NCBI RefSeq assembly: GCF_026625125.1
Contig: NZ_CP113097.1
Location: 4,140,001-4,204,000, forward strand
DNA length: 64,000 nucleotides
Direction of reading: 5' to 3'
From: Pseudomonas putida
GTDB taxonomy: Bacteria > Pseudomonadota > Gammaproteobacteria > Pseudomonadales > Pseudomonadaceae
The notes beneath the pieces were generated by a model. The model searched no databases. It had not been told where the DNA came from and worked only from the letters and a program-made list of their open reading frames with translations. Every line of letters starts with the position of its first letter. Positions within the stretch are counted from its first letter, which is position 1. A program made the position numbers and the translations under genes. Of this stretch, positions 34,466-43,515 are shown piece after piece.

Positions 34466-36697
34466 TCAAATACGCCGCGCCGCGTAACGCTTGAGCATGC
34501 TCGGTACGTCGAGGATCAGCGCAATGCGACCGTCACCGGTGATGGTGGCGCCGGACATGCCCGGGGTGCCCTGCAGCATCTTGCCCAGCGGCTTGATCAC
34601 CACCTCTTCCTGGCCCACCAGTTGGTCGACCACGAAGCCGATGCGCTGGGTGCCCACAGAGAGGATCACCACATGGCCCTCGCGCTGCTCCTCGTGCACC
34701 TGGCCCTGGACCAGCCAGCGCTTGAGGTAGAACAGCGGCAGCGCCTTGTCGCGCACGATCACCACCTCCTGGCCGTCGACCACGTTGGTGCGCGACAGGT
34801 CCAGGTGGAAAATTTCGTTGACGTTGACCAGCGGGAAGGCGAACGCCTGGTTGCCCAGCATCACCATCAGGGTCGGCATGATCGCCAGGGTCAGCGGCAC
34901 CTTGATGACGATCTTCGAACCCTGGCCTTTGGCCGAGAAGATGTTGATCGAGCCGTTGAGCTGGGAAATCTTGGTCTTGACCACGTCCATACCGACACCA
35001 CGGCCGGACACATCGGAAATTTCCGTCTTGGTCGAGAAGCCTGGGGCGAAGATCAGGTTGTAGCAGTCCGACTCGCTCAGACGGTCGGCGGCGTCCTTGT
35101 CCATCAGGCCCTTTTCCACCGCCTTGGCGCGCAGAATGTTAGGGTCCATGCCTTTGCCGTCATCGGAGATCGACAGCAGGATGTGGTCACCCTCCTGCTC
35201 GGCCGACAACACCACGCGGCCGGTACGCGCCTTGCCCGACGCTTCACGCTCTTCAGGCATCTCCACACCGTGGTCAACCGCGTTGCGCACCAAGTGCACC
35301 AGGGGGTCGGCCAATGCCTCGACAAGGTTCTTGTCCAAGTCGGTCTCTTCACCGACCAGTTCCAGGTTGATCTCTTTCTTCAACTGGCGGGCCAGGTCGC
35401 GGACCAGGCGCGGGAAGCGGCCGAAGACTTTCTTGATCGGCTGCATACGCGTTTTCATCACCGCGGTCTGCAGGTCGGCAGTGACCACGTCCAGGTTCGA
35501 CACGGCCTTGGACATGGCCTCGTCACCGCTGTTCAGGCCCAGGCGCACCAGGCGGTTACGCACCAGCACCAGTTCGCCGACCATGTTCATGATCTCGTCC
35601 AGGCGCGCCGTATCGACGCGCACGGTGGTTTCCGCTTCGCTCACCGCGTGCTTCTCGGCAGCAGGTGCAGGCGCGCGGGCCGGCGCGGCGGGCTTGGCCG
35701 CCGCAGCAGGTGCAGGTGCAGGTGCAGGTGCCGGCTTGGCCACAGGCTGGCTGTGCGCCTTGGCGGCCACAGGGGTGGCAACGGCGGCGGGCGCTTCGGC
35801 GGTGACCGCATCGCCGGTGAACTTGCCTTTGCCATGCAACTGATCGAGCAGTGCCTCGAACTCGTGCTCGCTGATTTCATCGCTGCTACCGGCAGCTGGC
35901 GCTTCGCTGGCCACCGGAGCCACGGCAGCAGGCAGCGCATCCGCCTGGAACGTGCCCTTGCCGTGCAGCTGATCGAGCAGCGACTCGAATTCTTCGTCAG
36001 TGATCTCGTCGCTGGCTGGCGCGCTGGCAGAAGCGGCCACAGGCTCTGTGGCAACGCCTTCGGCCGAGAACTGGCCCTTGCCGTGCAACTGGTCGAGCAA
36101 CGATTCGAATTCGTCGTCGGTGATCTCGTCACCCGAACCGGACAGCGTTTCGCCTTGCAGCTGCTGTTCGGCAGCGGCTGCCTGGGCTTTGACCGCATCG
36201 AGCGAGTCGAGCAGCTGCTCGAATTCGGTGTCGGTGATGTCGGCCTCGGCGGCAGGTTCGGCCGGCGCAGGCGCAGCCTCGACCACCGGCGCAGCCGCTT
36301 CAGGGCCAGCCGGCTCGGCCAGGCGTGCCAGGGCCGCCAGCAACTCGGGCGTGGCCGGGGTGACTTCACTGCGCTCGCGCACCTGGCCAAACATGCTGTT
36401 GACCGTGTCCAGTGCTTCGAGCACCACGTCCATCAGTTCCGCGTCGACCCGGCGCTCACCTTTGCGCAGGATGTCGAACACGTTCTCGGCGATATGGCAG
36501 CACTCCACCAGCTCATTGAGCTGGAGGAAGCCGGCGCCCCCTTTTACAGTGTGGAAACCGCGAAAGATCGCATTGAGCAGGTCGGCATCATCGGGCCGGC
36601 TTTCCAGCTCGACCAGTTGCTCGGACAGTTGCTCAAGAATTTCGCCGGCTTCTACCAGGAAATCCTGAAGGATTTCTTCATCGGCGCCGAAGCTCAT
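34466..36697 (-). CDS. cheA: Chemotaxis histidine kinase CheA with repeated acidic motif in linker
   Basis: The 743-residue kinase has an Hpt domain with phospho-His in [14 protein letters not shown] (~residue 48). A ~200-residue Ala/Pro linker carries [12 protein letters not shown] motifs near residues 195, 235 and 280, plus a diverged [13 protein letters not shown] near 155. Then come the dimerisation domain ([21 protein letters not shown]), HATPase boxes ([33 protein letters not shown]) and a C-terminal CheW-like domain. The linker repeats probably dock CheY or CheB in place of a folded P2 domain (inference). GAGGA precedes the ATG. Confidence 0.97.
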   Translation of the reverse strand: MSFGADEEILQDFLVEAGEILEQLSEQLVELESRPDDADLLNAIFRGFHTVKGGAGFLQLNELVECCHIAENVFDILRKGERRVDAELMDVVLEALDTVNSMFGQVRERSEVTPATPELLAALARLAEPAGPEAAAPVVEAAPAPAEPAAEADITDTEFEQLLDSLDAVKAQAAAAEQQLQGETLSGSGDEITDDEFESLLDQLHGKGQFSAEGVATEPVAASASAPASDEITDEEFESLLDQLHGKGTFQADALPAAVAPVASEAPAAGSSDEISEHEFEALLDQLHGKGKFTGDAVTAEAPAAVATPVAAKAHSQPVAKPAPAPAPAPAAAAKPAAPARAPAPAAEKHAVSEAETTVRVDTARLDEIMNMVGELVLVRNRLVRLGLNSGDEAMSKAVSNLDVVTADLQTAVMKTRMQPIKKVFGRFPRLVRDLARQLKKEINLELVGEETDLDKNLVEALADPLVHLVRNAVDHGVEMPEEREASGKARTGRVVLSAEQEGDHILLSISDDGKGMDPNILRAKAVEKGLMDKDAADRLSESDCYNLIFAPGFSTKTEISDVSGRGVGMDVVKTKISQLNGSINIFSAKGQGSKIVIKVPLTLAIMPTLMVMLGNQAFAFPLVNVNEIFHLDLSRTNVVDGQEVVIVRDKALPLFYLKRWLVQGQVHEEQREGHVVILSVGTQRIGFVVDQLVGQEEVVIKPLGKMLQGTPGMSGATITGDGRIALILDVPSMLKRYAARRI

Positions 36698-36709
36698 TAA
36701 ACGTGCTCC

Positions 36710-37498
36710 TCAAAAACCCAGGCTGGACAGCAGATCATCGACATCGTCCTGACCGGACACGACGTCTTCACGCTTATCGGCATGAATCTGCGGACCTTCA
36801 CCCCGAGCCGGATATTTTTCTTCATCTTTTTCCGCGCGCAGCTGTTGGTGGTCATGTTCGATACCGGCAAAACGGTCGACCTGACTGGCCATCAGCACGA
36901 GCTTGAGCAGATTGCTTTCGACTTCGGTCACAAGCGCAGTCACCCGCTTGATCACCTGGCCGGTCAGGTCCTGATAGTCCTGAGCCAGCAGAATGTCATT
37001 GAGGTGGCCGGATACCTTGCGGTTACCTTCAGCGCTGTGCGTCAGGAAACTGTCGACACGCTTGACCAACTCGCGAAATTCCGGCGCAGCGACTTCGCGG
37101 CGCATGAAACGCTGCCAGTCGACACTGAGGCTCTGCGCTTCAGCAGCCAGGTCGTTGAGCACGGGCGTGCTCTCCTCCACCAGGTCCATGGTGCGGTTGG
37201 CGGCGCCTTCAGTCAGCTTGACCACATAGGACAAGCGTTCGGTGGCATCGGTGATCTGCGAGACTTCCTCGGCCTGCGGCATGCGCGGGTCGATCTGGAA
37301 GCTGACGATCGCACTGTGCAGCTCGCGCGTGAGCTTGCCGACTTCCTGATACAAGCCGCGGTCGCGGGTCTGGTTGAGCTGATGAATCAGCTGCACCGCC
37401 TCGCCGAACCGGCCCCGTTCCAGGCTTTCGACCAGTTCCTGAGCATGCTTCTTCAGGGTTGACTCAAACTCCCCCAAAGACGTTTGTGTTGATTCCAT
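36710..37498 (-). CDS. cheZ: Chemotaxis phosphatase CheZ
   Basis: The 262-residue helical CheY-P phosphatase has the catalytic-Gln motif DYQDLTGQVIKRV (~residue 180). The C-terminal CheY-binding helix DVDDLLSSLGF closes the protein. An acidic/charged linker joins them. Lies 12 bp upstream of cheA and 18 bp after cheY. Confidence 0.96.
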   Translation of the reverse strand: MESTQTSLGEFESTLKKHAQELVESLERGRFGEAVQLIHQLNQTRDRGLYQEVGKLTRELHSAIVSFQIDPRMPQAEEVSQITDATERLSYVVKLTEGAANRTMDLVEESTPVLNDLAAEAQSLSVDWQRFMRREVAAPEFRELVKRVDSFLTHSAEGNRKVSGHLNDILLAQDYQDLTGQVIKRVTALVTEVESNLLKLVLMASQVDRFAGIEHDHQQLRAEKDEEKYPARGEGPQIHADKREDVVSGQDDVDDLLSSLGF

Positions 37499-37516
37499 GG
37501 CGCCCCCTGACTTTGT

Positions 37517-37903
37517 TCAGCCGTTGACGCGTTCGAAGATCTTCTCGATCTTTTCTTTGAGCACCTGGGCGGTGAACGGCTTGACCACATACCCATTCAC
37601 ACCGGCCTGAGCCGCCTCGATGATCTGGTCGCGCTTGGCTTCGGCCGTCACCATCAGTACCGGCATACCCTTCAGGCGCTCGTGGGCACGTACCTTGCGC
37701 AGCAAGTCGATACCGGACATGCCAGGCATGTTCCAGTCGGTCACCAGGAAGTCGTAATGGCCGCTTTCGAGCATCGGCAACGCCGTGGTGCCGTCGTCAG
37801 CTTCGTCGGTATTGGTGAAGCCCAGATCACGCAACAGGTTCTTGATGATCCGCCGCATCGTCGAAAAGTCGTCAACGATGAGGATTTTCATGTCTTTGTT
37901 CAA
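37517..37903 (-). CDS. cheY: Chemotaxis response regulator CheY
   Basis: The 128-residue single receiver domain has the acidic pocket ILIVDDFSTMRR, phospho-Asp in FLVTDWNMPGMSG, Thr in LMVTAEAKRD, and Lys in GYVVKPFTAQ. Phospho-CheY binds FliM to alter rotation. A TTG start at 37903 has GGAGG 5 bases upstream, whereas the internal ATG at 37891 (MKILIVDD, the start usual in relatives) is 17 bases from it; TTG is preferred but either is possible. Confidence 0.95.
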   Translation of the reverse strand: MNKDMKILIVDDFSTMRRIIKNLLRDLGFTNTDEADDGTTALPMLESGHYDFLVTDWNMPGMSGIDLLRKVRAHERLKGMPVLMVTAEAKRDQIIEAAQAGVNGYVVKPFTAQVLKEKIEKIFERVNG

Positions 37904-37926
37904 TTAGACCTCCAAGCAGTCTCAAA

Positions 37927-37946
37927 CGCGCTCGGCCCCGAGCGCG
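37927..37946 (-). terminator. Terminator-like hairpin between fliA and cheY
   Basis: CGCGCTCGG and CCGAGCGCG pair perfectly around a two-base loop, and on the minus strand the stem is followed by TTTGAG. A short U-tract suggests partial termination after fliA, before the cheY Shine-Dalgarno at about 37912. Confidence 0.5.
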
Positions 37947-37995
37947 CATTCAATCAATTCGGTACAACGTGAAAACGACTGCAACGACCCCGGGC

Positions 37996-38736
37996 TCAAC
38001 GCGCCCGCCATTCCCCAAGACGGCTGCGCAAACGCGCGGCGCACTGGCTGTGCAGCTGGCTGACACGCGATTCGCTGACCCCCAGTACCTCACCGATTTC
38101 CTTGAGGTTCAGCTCTTCGTCATAGTACAGCGCCAGTACCAGCCGCTCGCGCTCCGGCAGGTTGGCGATGGCATCGGTCAGGGCGGCCTGGAAGCGCTCG
38201 TCTTCCAGGTCGCGCGACGGCTCGACCTGGCCACTGGCGCCCTCCTCGTGCAGCCCTTCGTGCTCGCCGTCCTGCAACAGGTCGTCAAAGCTGAACAGGC
38301 GGCTACCCAGGGTATCGTTCAAAATCCCGTAGTAATCATCGAGACTCAACTTGAGTTCGGCCGCAACTTCATGATCTTTAGCGTCGCGGCCGGTTCTTGC
38401 TTCCACAGCGCGCATCGCATCGCTGACCATACGCGTGTTGCGGTGCACCGAACGCGGTGCCCAATCACCTTTGCGTACCTCGTCGAGCATGGCGCCGCGG
38501 ATGCGGATGCCGGCGTAGGTTTCAAAGCTGGCGCCCTTGCTGGCGTCGTATTTGTTGGCGACCTCAAGCAAGCCGATCATGCCGGCCTGGATCAGGTCTT
38601 CCACCTGCACGTTGGCAGGCAGGCGCGCCAGCAGGTGGTAGGCAATGCGCTTGACCAGCGGCGCGTAGCGTTCAACCAGATCGTACTGGGCGTCTTTGGA
38701 CGCCTTGCTGTACATCTTGAACCCGCTCGCACTCAT
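37996..38736 (-). CDS. fliA: Flagellar sigma factor FliA (sigma-28)
   Basis: The 246-residue sigma factor has region 2 (YAPLVKRIAYHLLARLPANVQVEDLIQAGMIGLLEVANKYD), region 3 (GDWAPRSVHRNTR) and region 4 with HTH (NLPERERLVLALYYDEELNLKEIGEVLGVSESRVSQLHSQC). It directs late flagellar and chemotaxis genes. The start MSASGFKMYSKASKDAQYD at 38736 overlaps the fleN stop by 4 bp (ATGA). Confidence 0.97.
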   Translation of the reverse strand: MSASGFKMYSKASKDAQYDLVERYAPLVKRIAYHLLARLPANVQVEDLIQAGMIGLLEVANKYDASKGASFETYAGIRIRGAMLDEVRKGDWAPRSVHRNTRMVSDAMRAVEARTGRDAKDHEVAAELKLSLDDYYGILNDTLGSRLFSFDDLLQDGEHEGLHEEGASGQVEPSRDLEDERFQAALTDAIANLPERERLVLALYYDEELNLKEIGEVLGVSESRVSQLHSQCAARLRSRLGEWRAR

Positions 38737-39566
38737 AGGACCGGCCCTGCACTGGTTGGCTGCACCAGGCGTTCGACGAAGAACTCCAGATGCCCGCGCG
38801 GGTTGGCCGGCAGCGGCCAGCTGTCGACCTTCTGGGCAATGGCCTTGAAGGCCAGCGCACACTTGGAACGAGGGAAGGCTTCGTAGACTGCCCGCTGCTT
38901 CTGCACCGCCTTGCGCACACACTCGTCATACGGCACGGCGCCGACGTATTGCAGGGCAACGTCGAGGAAGCGGTCAGTGACCTTGGTCAACTTGGCGAAC
39001 AGGTTGCGCCCTTCCTGCGGGCTTTGCGCCATGTTGGCCAGCACGCGGAAACGGTTCATCCCGTAATCGCGATTGAGCAGCTTGATCAGCGCGTAGGCGT
39101 CGGTGATCGAGGTCGGCTCGTCGCACACCACCAGCAGCACTTCCTGGGCTGCACGGACGAAACTGACTACCGAGTCACCAATCCCCGCAGCGGTGTCTAT
39201 CACCAGCACGTCGAGGTTGTCGCCGATCTCGCTGAAGGCCTGGATCAGGCCGGCATGCTGGGCTGGCGCCAGGTGCACCATGCTCTGGGTGCCGGAGGCC
39301 GCCGGCACGATGCGCACACCGCCCGGGCCCTGCAACAGCACGTCGCGCAGCTCGCAGCGCCCTTCAATGACATCGGCCAGGGTGTGTTTGGGGGTCAGGC
39401 CCAGCAACACGTCGACGTTGGCAAGGCCCAGGTCGGCGTCAAGCAGCATGACCCGGCGGCCGAGTTCGGCCAGTGCCAGGGACAGGTTCACTGAAACGTT
39501 AGTCTTGCCGACGCCACCTTTGCCACCGGTCACGGCGATCACCTGTACGGGATGCATGCTACCCAT
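38733..39566 (-). CDS. fleN: Flagellar number regulator FleN (FlhG), MinD-like ATPase
   Basis: The 277-residue ATPase has deviant Walker A TGGKGGVGKTNVSVNL, Walker A' LLDADLGLANVDVLLG and Walker B LVIDTAAGIGDSV. It antagonises the master regulator FleQ and limits flagellar number at the pole. Two in-frame ATGs (39566 and 39557); the first is taken. It follows flhF after 93 bp. Confidence 0.97.
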   Translation of the reverse strand: MGSMHPVQVIAVTGGKGGVGKTNVSVNLSLALAELGRRVMLLDADLGLANVDVLLGLTPKHTLADVIEGRCELRDVLLQGPGGVRIVPAASGTQSMVHLAPAQHAGLIQAFSEIGDNLDVLVIDTAAGIGDSVVSFVRAAQEVLLVVCDEPTSITDAYALIKLLNRDYGMNRFRVLANMAQSPQEGRNLFAKLTKVTDRFLDVALQYVGAVPYDECVRKAVQKQRAVYEAFPRSKCALAFKAIAQKVDSWPLPANPRGHLEFFVERLVQPTSAGPVL

Positions 39567-39659
39567 GTTCGTTGTTCACCTTGTCTCGCTTGGACCCAAG
39601 CCACACGTGGGGCATCACAGCGGTCCCCTTGGTGTAGGTATTTTGCATACGCTTGATCA

Positions 39660-40967
39660 TCAACCCGCTCTCCTTGGGTTGTGATAGAGATCAGCGAACA
39701 TGTCGGCCATGGCCTCTTCGCTGGGCTCATCCTGCAACTGCACATTGACCGCGCGGCTAACCAGTTGGTGCGCCCGCGGCAAGTGCAGGTCGTCAGGAAT
39801 GCGCGGGCCATCGGTAAGATAGGCAACGGGCAGTTCATGACTGATGGCCAGGCTCAGCACATCGCCGAGGCTCGCCGTTTCATCGAGTTTGGTCAGGATG
39901 CAGCCGGCCAGGCCACAGCGCTTGTAGCTGTGGTAGGCGGCCGTCAGCACCTGCTTCTGGCTGGTGGTGGCCAGCACCAGGTAATTCTTCGCGGCGATGC
40001 CGCGGCTGGCCAGGCTTTCCAGCTGCATGCGCAGGGCCGGGTCGCTGGCCTGCAGGCCGGCGGTATCGATCAGCACCACGCGCTTGCGCAGCAGCGGCTC
40101 CAACGCCTGCGCCAGCGACTGGCCGGGGTCTACATAAGTCACCGGCACGTTGAGGATGCGCCCCAGGGTCTTGAGCTGCTCCTGGGCACCAATGCGGAAA
40201 CTGTCCATGCTGACCAGGGCCACGTTCTGCGGGCCGTACTTGAGTACATAGCGCGCCGCCAGCTTGGCCAGCGTGGTGGTCTTGCCCATGCCGGCGGGGC
40301 CGACCATGGCGATCACGCCACCCTCTTCGATCGGCTCGATTTCCGGCACTTCGATCATGCGTGCCAGGTGCGCCAGCAGCATGCGCCAGGCCTGGCGTGG
40401 CTCCTCGATTTCGGCGGTCAGGTCCAGCAGCTCGCGGGCGATCGGCCCGGACAGGCCGATCCGCTGCAGCCGGCGCCAGAGGTTGGCCTGCGCCGGTTTG
40501 CTGCCTTGCAGCTGGTTCCAGGCCAGCGAGCCGAGCTGCACTTCCAGCAGCTCGCGCAGGCCCGACAGCTCAGAGCGCATCGCATCGAACAAGCGCGGGT
40601 CGACCGCTGCCGGCGCAGCAGGTGCTGCAGGGGCCGGCACGTCCACATGCGGTTCGATCAAGGGCTGCGAGGCGGTCAGCGACTGCCCGGCGAACAATTG
40701 GCGGCTGCCTTCGCTGGCATCACTGCGGTTGTCCAGCTCAGCCTGGGCAGTGGCGATGCGCGTCTGGGTCTTGCGCAGCTCTTGCTCGAGCTCGGCATTG
40801 GGCACGCGCGGGGCCAACGCGGACAGTTTGTAGTCCAGCGCGGCCGTCAGTTCGACACCGCCAGCGATGCGCCGGTTACCGATGATGGCGGCGTCGGAGC
40901 CCAGCTCATCACGGACCAGCTTCATGGCCTGGCGCATATCGGCGGCGAAAAAACGCTTAACTTGCAT
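39660..40967 (-). CDS. flhF: Flagellar placement GTPase FlhF
   Basis: The 435-residue SRP-type GTPase has a basic N-terminal B-domain (MQVKRFFAADMRQAMKLVRD) and an Ala/Pro linker. The NG domain shows the G1 loop MVGPAGMGKTTTLAKLAARY, DSFRIGAQEQLKTLG, DTAGLQASDP and TKLDETASLGDVL. It fixes the site of polar flagellum assembly. It starts 11 bp after the flhA stop with GAGGT upstream. Confidence 0.97.
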   Translation of the reverse strand: MQVKRFFAADMRQAMKLVRDELGSDAAIIGNRRIAGGVELTAALDYKLSALAPRVPNAELEQELRKTQTRIATAQAELDNRSDASEGSRQLFAGQSLTASQPLIEPHVDVPAPAAPAAPAAVDPRLFDAMRSELSGLRELLEVQLGSLAWNQLQGSKPAQANLWRRLQRIGLSGPIARELLDLTAEIEEPRQAWRMLLAHLARMIEVPEIEPIEEGGVIAMVGPAGMGKTTTLAKLAARYVLKYGPQNVALVSMDSFRIGAQEQLKTLGRILNVPVTYVDPGQSLAQALEPLLRKRVVLIDTAGLQASDPALRMQLESLASRGIAAKNYLVLATTSQKQVLTAAYHSYKRCGLAGCILTKLDETASLGDVLSLAISHELPVAYLTDGPRIPDDLHLPRAHQLVSRAVNVQLQDEPSEEAMADMFADLYHNPRRAG

Positions 40968-40978
40968 AACCCACTACC

Positions 40979-43108
40979 TCAGCCGTTGGGGCCCACGGTG
41001 GCAACGATGGTGACTTGCTTGTTATCCGGTATTTCCTGATACGCCAGAACATGCAAATTCGGTACAGCCAGGCGGCCGAAGCGCGACAGCATGGCACGGA
41101 TCGGGCCGGCAACCAGAAGGATGGCCGGCTGGCCCTGCATCTCCTGACGCTGGGCCGCTTCAATCAACGAACGCTGCAGCTTTTCGGCCATGCTCGGCTC
41201 CAGAAGAACACCGTCTTCCTGACCTTGCCCGGCCCTTTGCAGACTATTGAGCAAAATCTGTTCCAACCTTGGCTCAAGCGTGATCACAGGCAGCTCGGAC
41301 TCAACGCCGACAATGCTTTGCACGATGGCGCGACACAATCCGACGCGCACTGCCGCCACCAGCGCGGCGGTATCTTGACTCTTACCCGCATTATTGGCGA
41401 TAGCCTCGGCAATGCTGCGGATGTCACGCACCGGCACCTGCTCGGCGAGCAATGCCTGCAGGACCTTGAGCAGGCCCGACAAGGAAATGACACCCGGCAC
41501 CAGTTCCTCTGCAAGTTTAGGCGAAGCCTTGCCCAGCACCTGCAGCAATTGCTGCACTTCCTCATGGCCAATCAGTTCGTGGCAATGCTTCTGCAGGATC
41601 TGGTTGAGGTGCGTGGCAACCACGGTACTGGCGTCGACCACGGTGTAGCCCAGCGACTGCGCCTGGGCACGCTGGCCGATATCGATCCACACCGCTTCCA
41701 GGCCAAAGGCCGGGTCACGCGCGGCGATGCCGTTGAGGGTCCCGAAGACCTGCCCAGGGTTGATGGCAAGCTCGCGGTCCGGGTAGATCTCGGCCTCGGC
41801 CAGAATCACGCCCATCAGCGTCAGGCGATAGGCGCTGGGCTGCAGGTCGAGGTTGTCGCGGATGTGCACGGTGGGCATGAGGAAGCCCAGGTCCTGGGAG
41901 AGCTTTTTGCGCACGCCCTTGATCCGAGCCAGCAGCTGCCCACCCTGGTTGCGATCGACCAGCGGGATCAGGCGGTAGCCGACTTCCAGGCCGATCATGT
42001 CGATCGGCGTCACGTCATCCCAGCCAAGCTCCTTGGTTTCCATCGCCCGTTGCGGCGACGGCAGCAGGTCCTGCTGGCGCTGCGCCTCTTGCTGCGCGGC
42101 GACCTTGGCCTTCTGCTGCTTCTTCCACACCAGGTAGGCACCACCGCCGGCCACCAGCCCAAGGCTGAGGAAAGCGAAGTGCGGCATGCCTGGCACCAGG
42201 CCCATGACGATCATCAAGCCTGCCGATACCGCCAGCGCTTTGGGCGAATCGAACATTTGCCGGTTGATCAGCTTGCCCATGTCCTCGGAGCCGGAGGCAC
42301 GGGTCACCATGATCGCGGCAGCGGTGGACAGCAGCAGTGATGGCAATTGCGCCACCAAACCGTCACCGATGGTCAGCAGCGCATAGACCTTGCCGGCCTC
42401 GCTGAAGGACATGTTGTACTGGAGCATGCCAATGAGCATGCCGCCGATGAGGTTGATGAACAGGATCAGCAGGCCGGCGATGGCGTCACCGCGCACGAAT
42501 TTGCTGGCACCGTCCATCGAACCGTAGAACTCGGCCTCCTGGGCGACTTCGGCGCGTCGCGCCTTGGCCTGGGCCTGATCGATGAGGCCGGCATTGAGGT
42601 CGGCATCGATTGCCATCTGCTTGCCGGGCATGGCGTCCAGCGTGAAACGCGCGCTCACTTCAGAGATGCGCCCGGCACCTTTGGTGACCACCACGAAGTT
42701 GATGATCATGAGGATGGCGAACACCACTGCACCGACGACGTAGTTGCCGCCGATCACCACGTCACCGAAAGCCTGGATCACTTGGCCCGCGGCGCCATGG
42801 CCCTCCTGGCCGTGGAGCATGACCACACGCGTGGAGGCGACGTTCAAAGCCAGCCGCAACAGCGTCGCCACCAGCAAAATGGTGGGGAACGCGGCAAAGT
42901 CGAGCGGCCGCAAGGCATACACGCAGACCAGCAGGACCACGATCGACAGGGCGATGTTGAAGGTGAAGAACACGTCGAGCAGGAACGGTGGTATCGGCAA
43001 CATCATCATTGCCAACATCACCAGCAGCAACAGCGGCACACCCAGGTTGCCCCGGCCCAGGCCGGCCAGGTTGTGGCGTGCGTTGTTGATTAACTGACTG
43101 CGATCCAC
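40979..43108 (-). CDS. flhA: Flagellar type III export gate protein FlhA
   Basis: The 709-residue protein has eight N-terminal TM helices (LGVPLLLLVMLAMMMLPIPPFLLDVFFTFNI onward), the conserved FHIPEP-type loop (RISEVSARFTLDAMPGKQMAIDADLNAGLI), and a large cytosolic nonamer-forming domain. It is the ion-driven export gate that docks chaperone-substrate complexes. A sigma-54 promoter match lies 56-71 bp upstream. Upstream synteny to flhB is broken by the 43.1-45.8 kb insert. Confidence 0.97.
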   Translation of the reverse strand: MDRSQLINNARHNLAGLGRGNLGVPLLLLVMLAMMMLPIPPFLLDVFFTFNIALSIVVLLVCVYALRPLDFAAFPTILLVATLLRLALNVASTRVVMLHGQEGHGAAGQVIQAFGDVVIGGNYVVGAVVFAILMIINFVVVTKGAGRISEVSARFTLDAMPGKQMAIDADLNAGLIDQAQAKARRAEVAQEAEFYGSMDGASKFVRGDAIAGLLILFINLIGGMLIGMLQYNMSFSEAGKVYALLTIGDGLVAQLPSLLLSTAAAIMVTRASGSEDMGKLINRQMFDSPKALAVSAGLMIVMGLVPGMPHFAFLSLGLVAGGGAYLVWKKQQKAKVAAQQEAQRQQDLLPSPQRAMETKELGWDDVTPIDMIGLEVGYRLIPLVDRNQGGQLLARIKGVRKKLSQDLGFLMPTVHIRDNLDLQPSAYRLTLMGVILAEAEIYPDRELAINPGQVFGTLNGIAARDPAFGLEAVWIDIGQRAQAQSLGYTVVDASTVVATHLNQILQKHCHELIGHEEVQQLLQVLGKASPKLAEELVPGVISLSGLLKVLQALLAEQVPVRDIRSIAEAIANNAGKSQDTAALVAAVRVGLCRAIVQSIVGVESELPVITLEPRLEQILLNSLQRAGQGQEDGVLLEPSMAEKLQRSLIEAAQRQEMQGQPAILLVAGPIRAMLSRFGRLAVPNLHVLAYQEIPDNKQVTIVATVGPNG

Positions 43109-43163
43109 CGAGAGCCCTCTTCAAGCAAAACTTTGACGCCCCAGGGGCGCTTGGGCGTGGCTC

Positions 43164-43179
43164 TGCAAGAAGCTTTCCA
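43164..43179 (-). promoter_or_regulatory. Probable sigma-54 promoter of flhA
   Basis: Minus-strand TGGAAAGCTTCTTGCA fits the -24/-12 pattern (TGG-N11-TGCA with GG-N10-GC spacing), leaving an untranslated leader of roughly 45 bases before the flhA ATG. The -24 box is less conserved than in the other three promoters. Confidence 0.5.
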
Positions 43180-43343
43180 ACTTTGACCTAGCCCACGCGA
43201 AACGTGAATCAGCCGAGCCCAATTGCGTTGGCTGACGGCTCATCAGCGGGCAATCAACAAGAGCAACAATACCTCCTACCCCACCCGCTTCAACGGCAAT
43301 GACGCAATGCTTCACTCTTGAAAATCTACAGAGAGGCTGCCCA

Positions 43344-43421
43344 ATGGAAAAACTCACACCGATATGCTCATGCAAAAAGCGTGGTTTCTATACCGACGCA
43401 CGAGGCAAATGCCAGCTATAA
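43344..43421 (+). CDS. Candidate 25-residue Cys-rich microprotein
   Basis: ATG at 43344, 7 bases after GAGAGG, opens a 25-codon frame ending TAA at 43419-43421. Its sequence has a CSCKKRGFYTDARGKC core (Cys at 8, 10 and 23), which looks like a small metal-binding knuckle. It lies in the 407-bp flhA-gntR gap, on the plus strand. Could be a chance ORF; no homologue is known to me. Confidence 0.3.
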   Translation: MEKLTPICSCKKRGFYTDARGKCQL

Positions 43422-43515
43422 CGCCTCGAACATCAGCCAATGACTCGATTGGTAGCCCTAGTGAGTCTGTGGTACCTTCGCCAGCGTTTTGACTGCATCG
43501 CTTGACCCGGAGCAT

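Noticed and set aside
34259-36700. 813-codon plus-strand ORF rich in His, Arg, Gln
   Set aside because: Antisense to cheB and cheA; composition is typical of high-GC antisense frames and no domain is visible.
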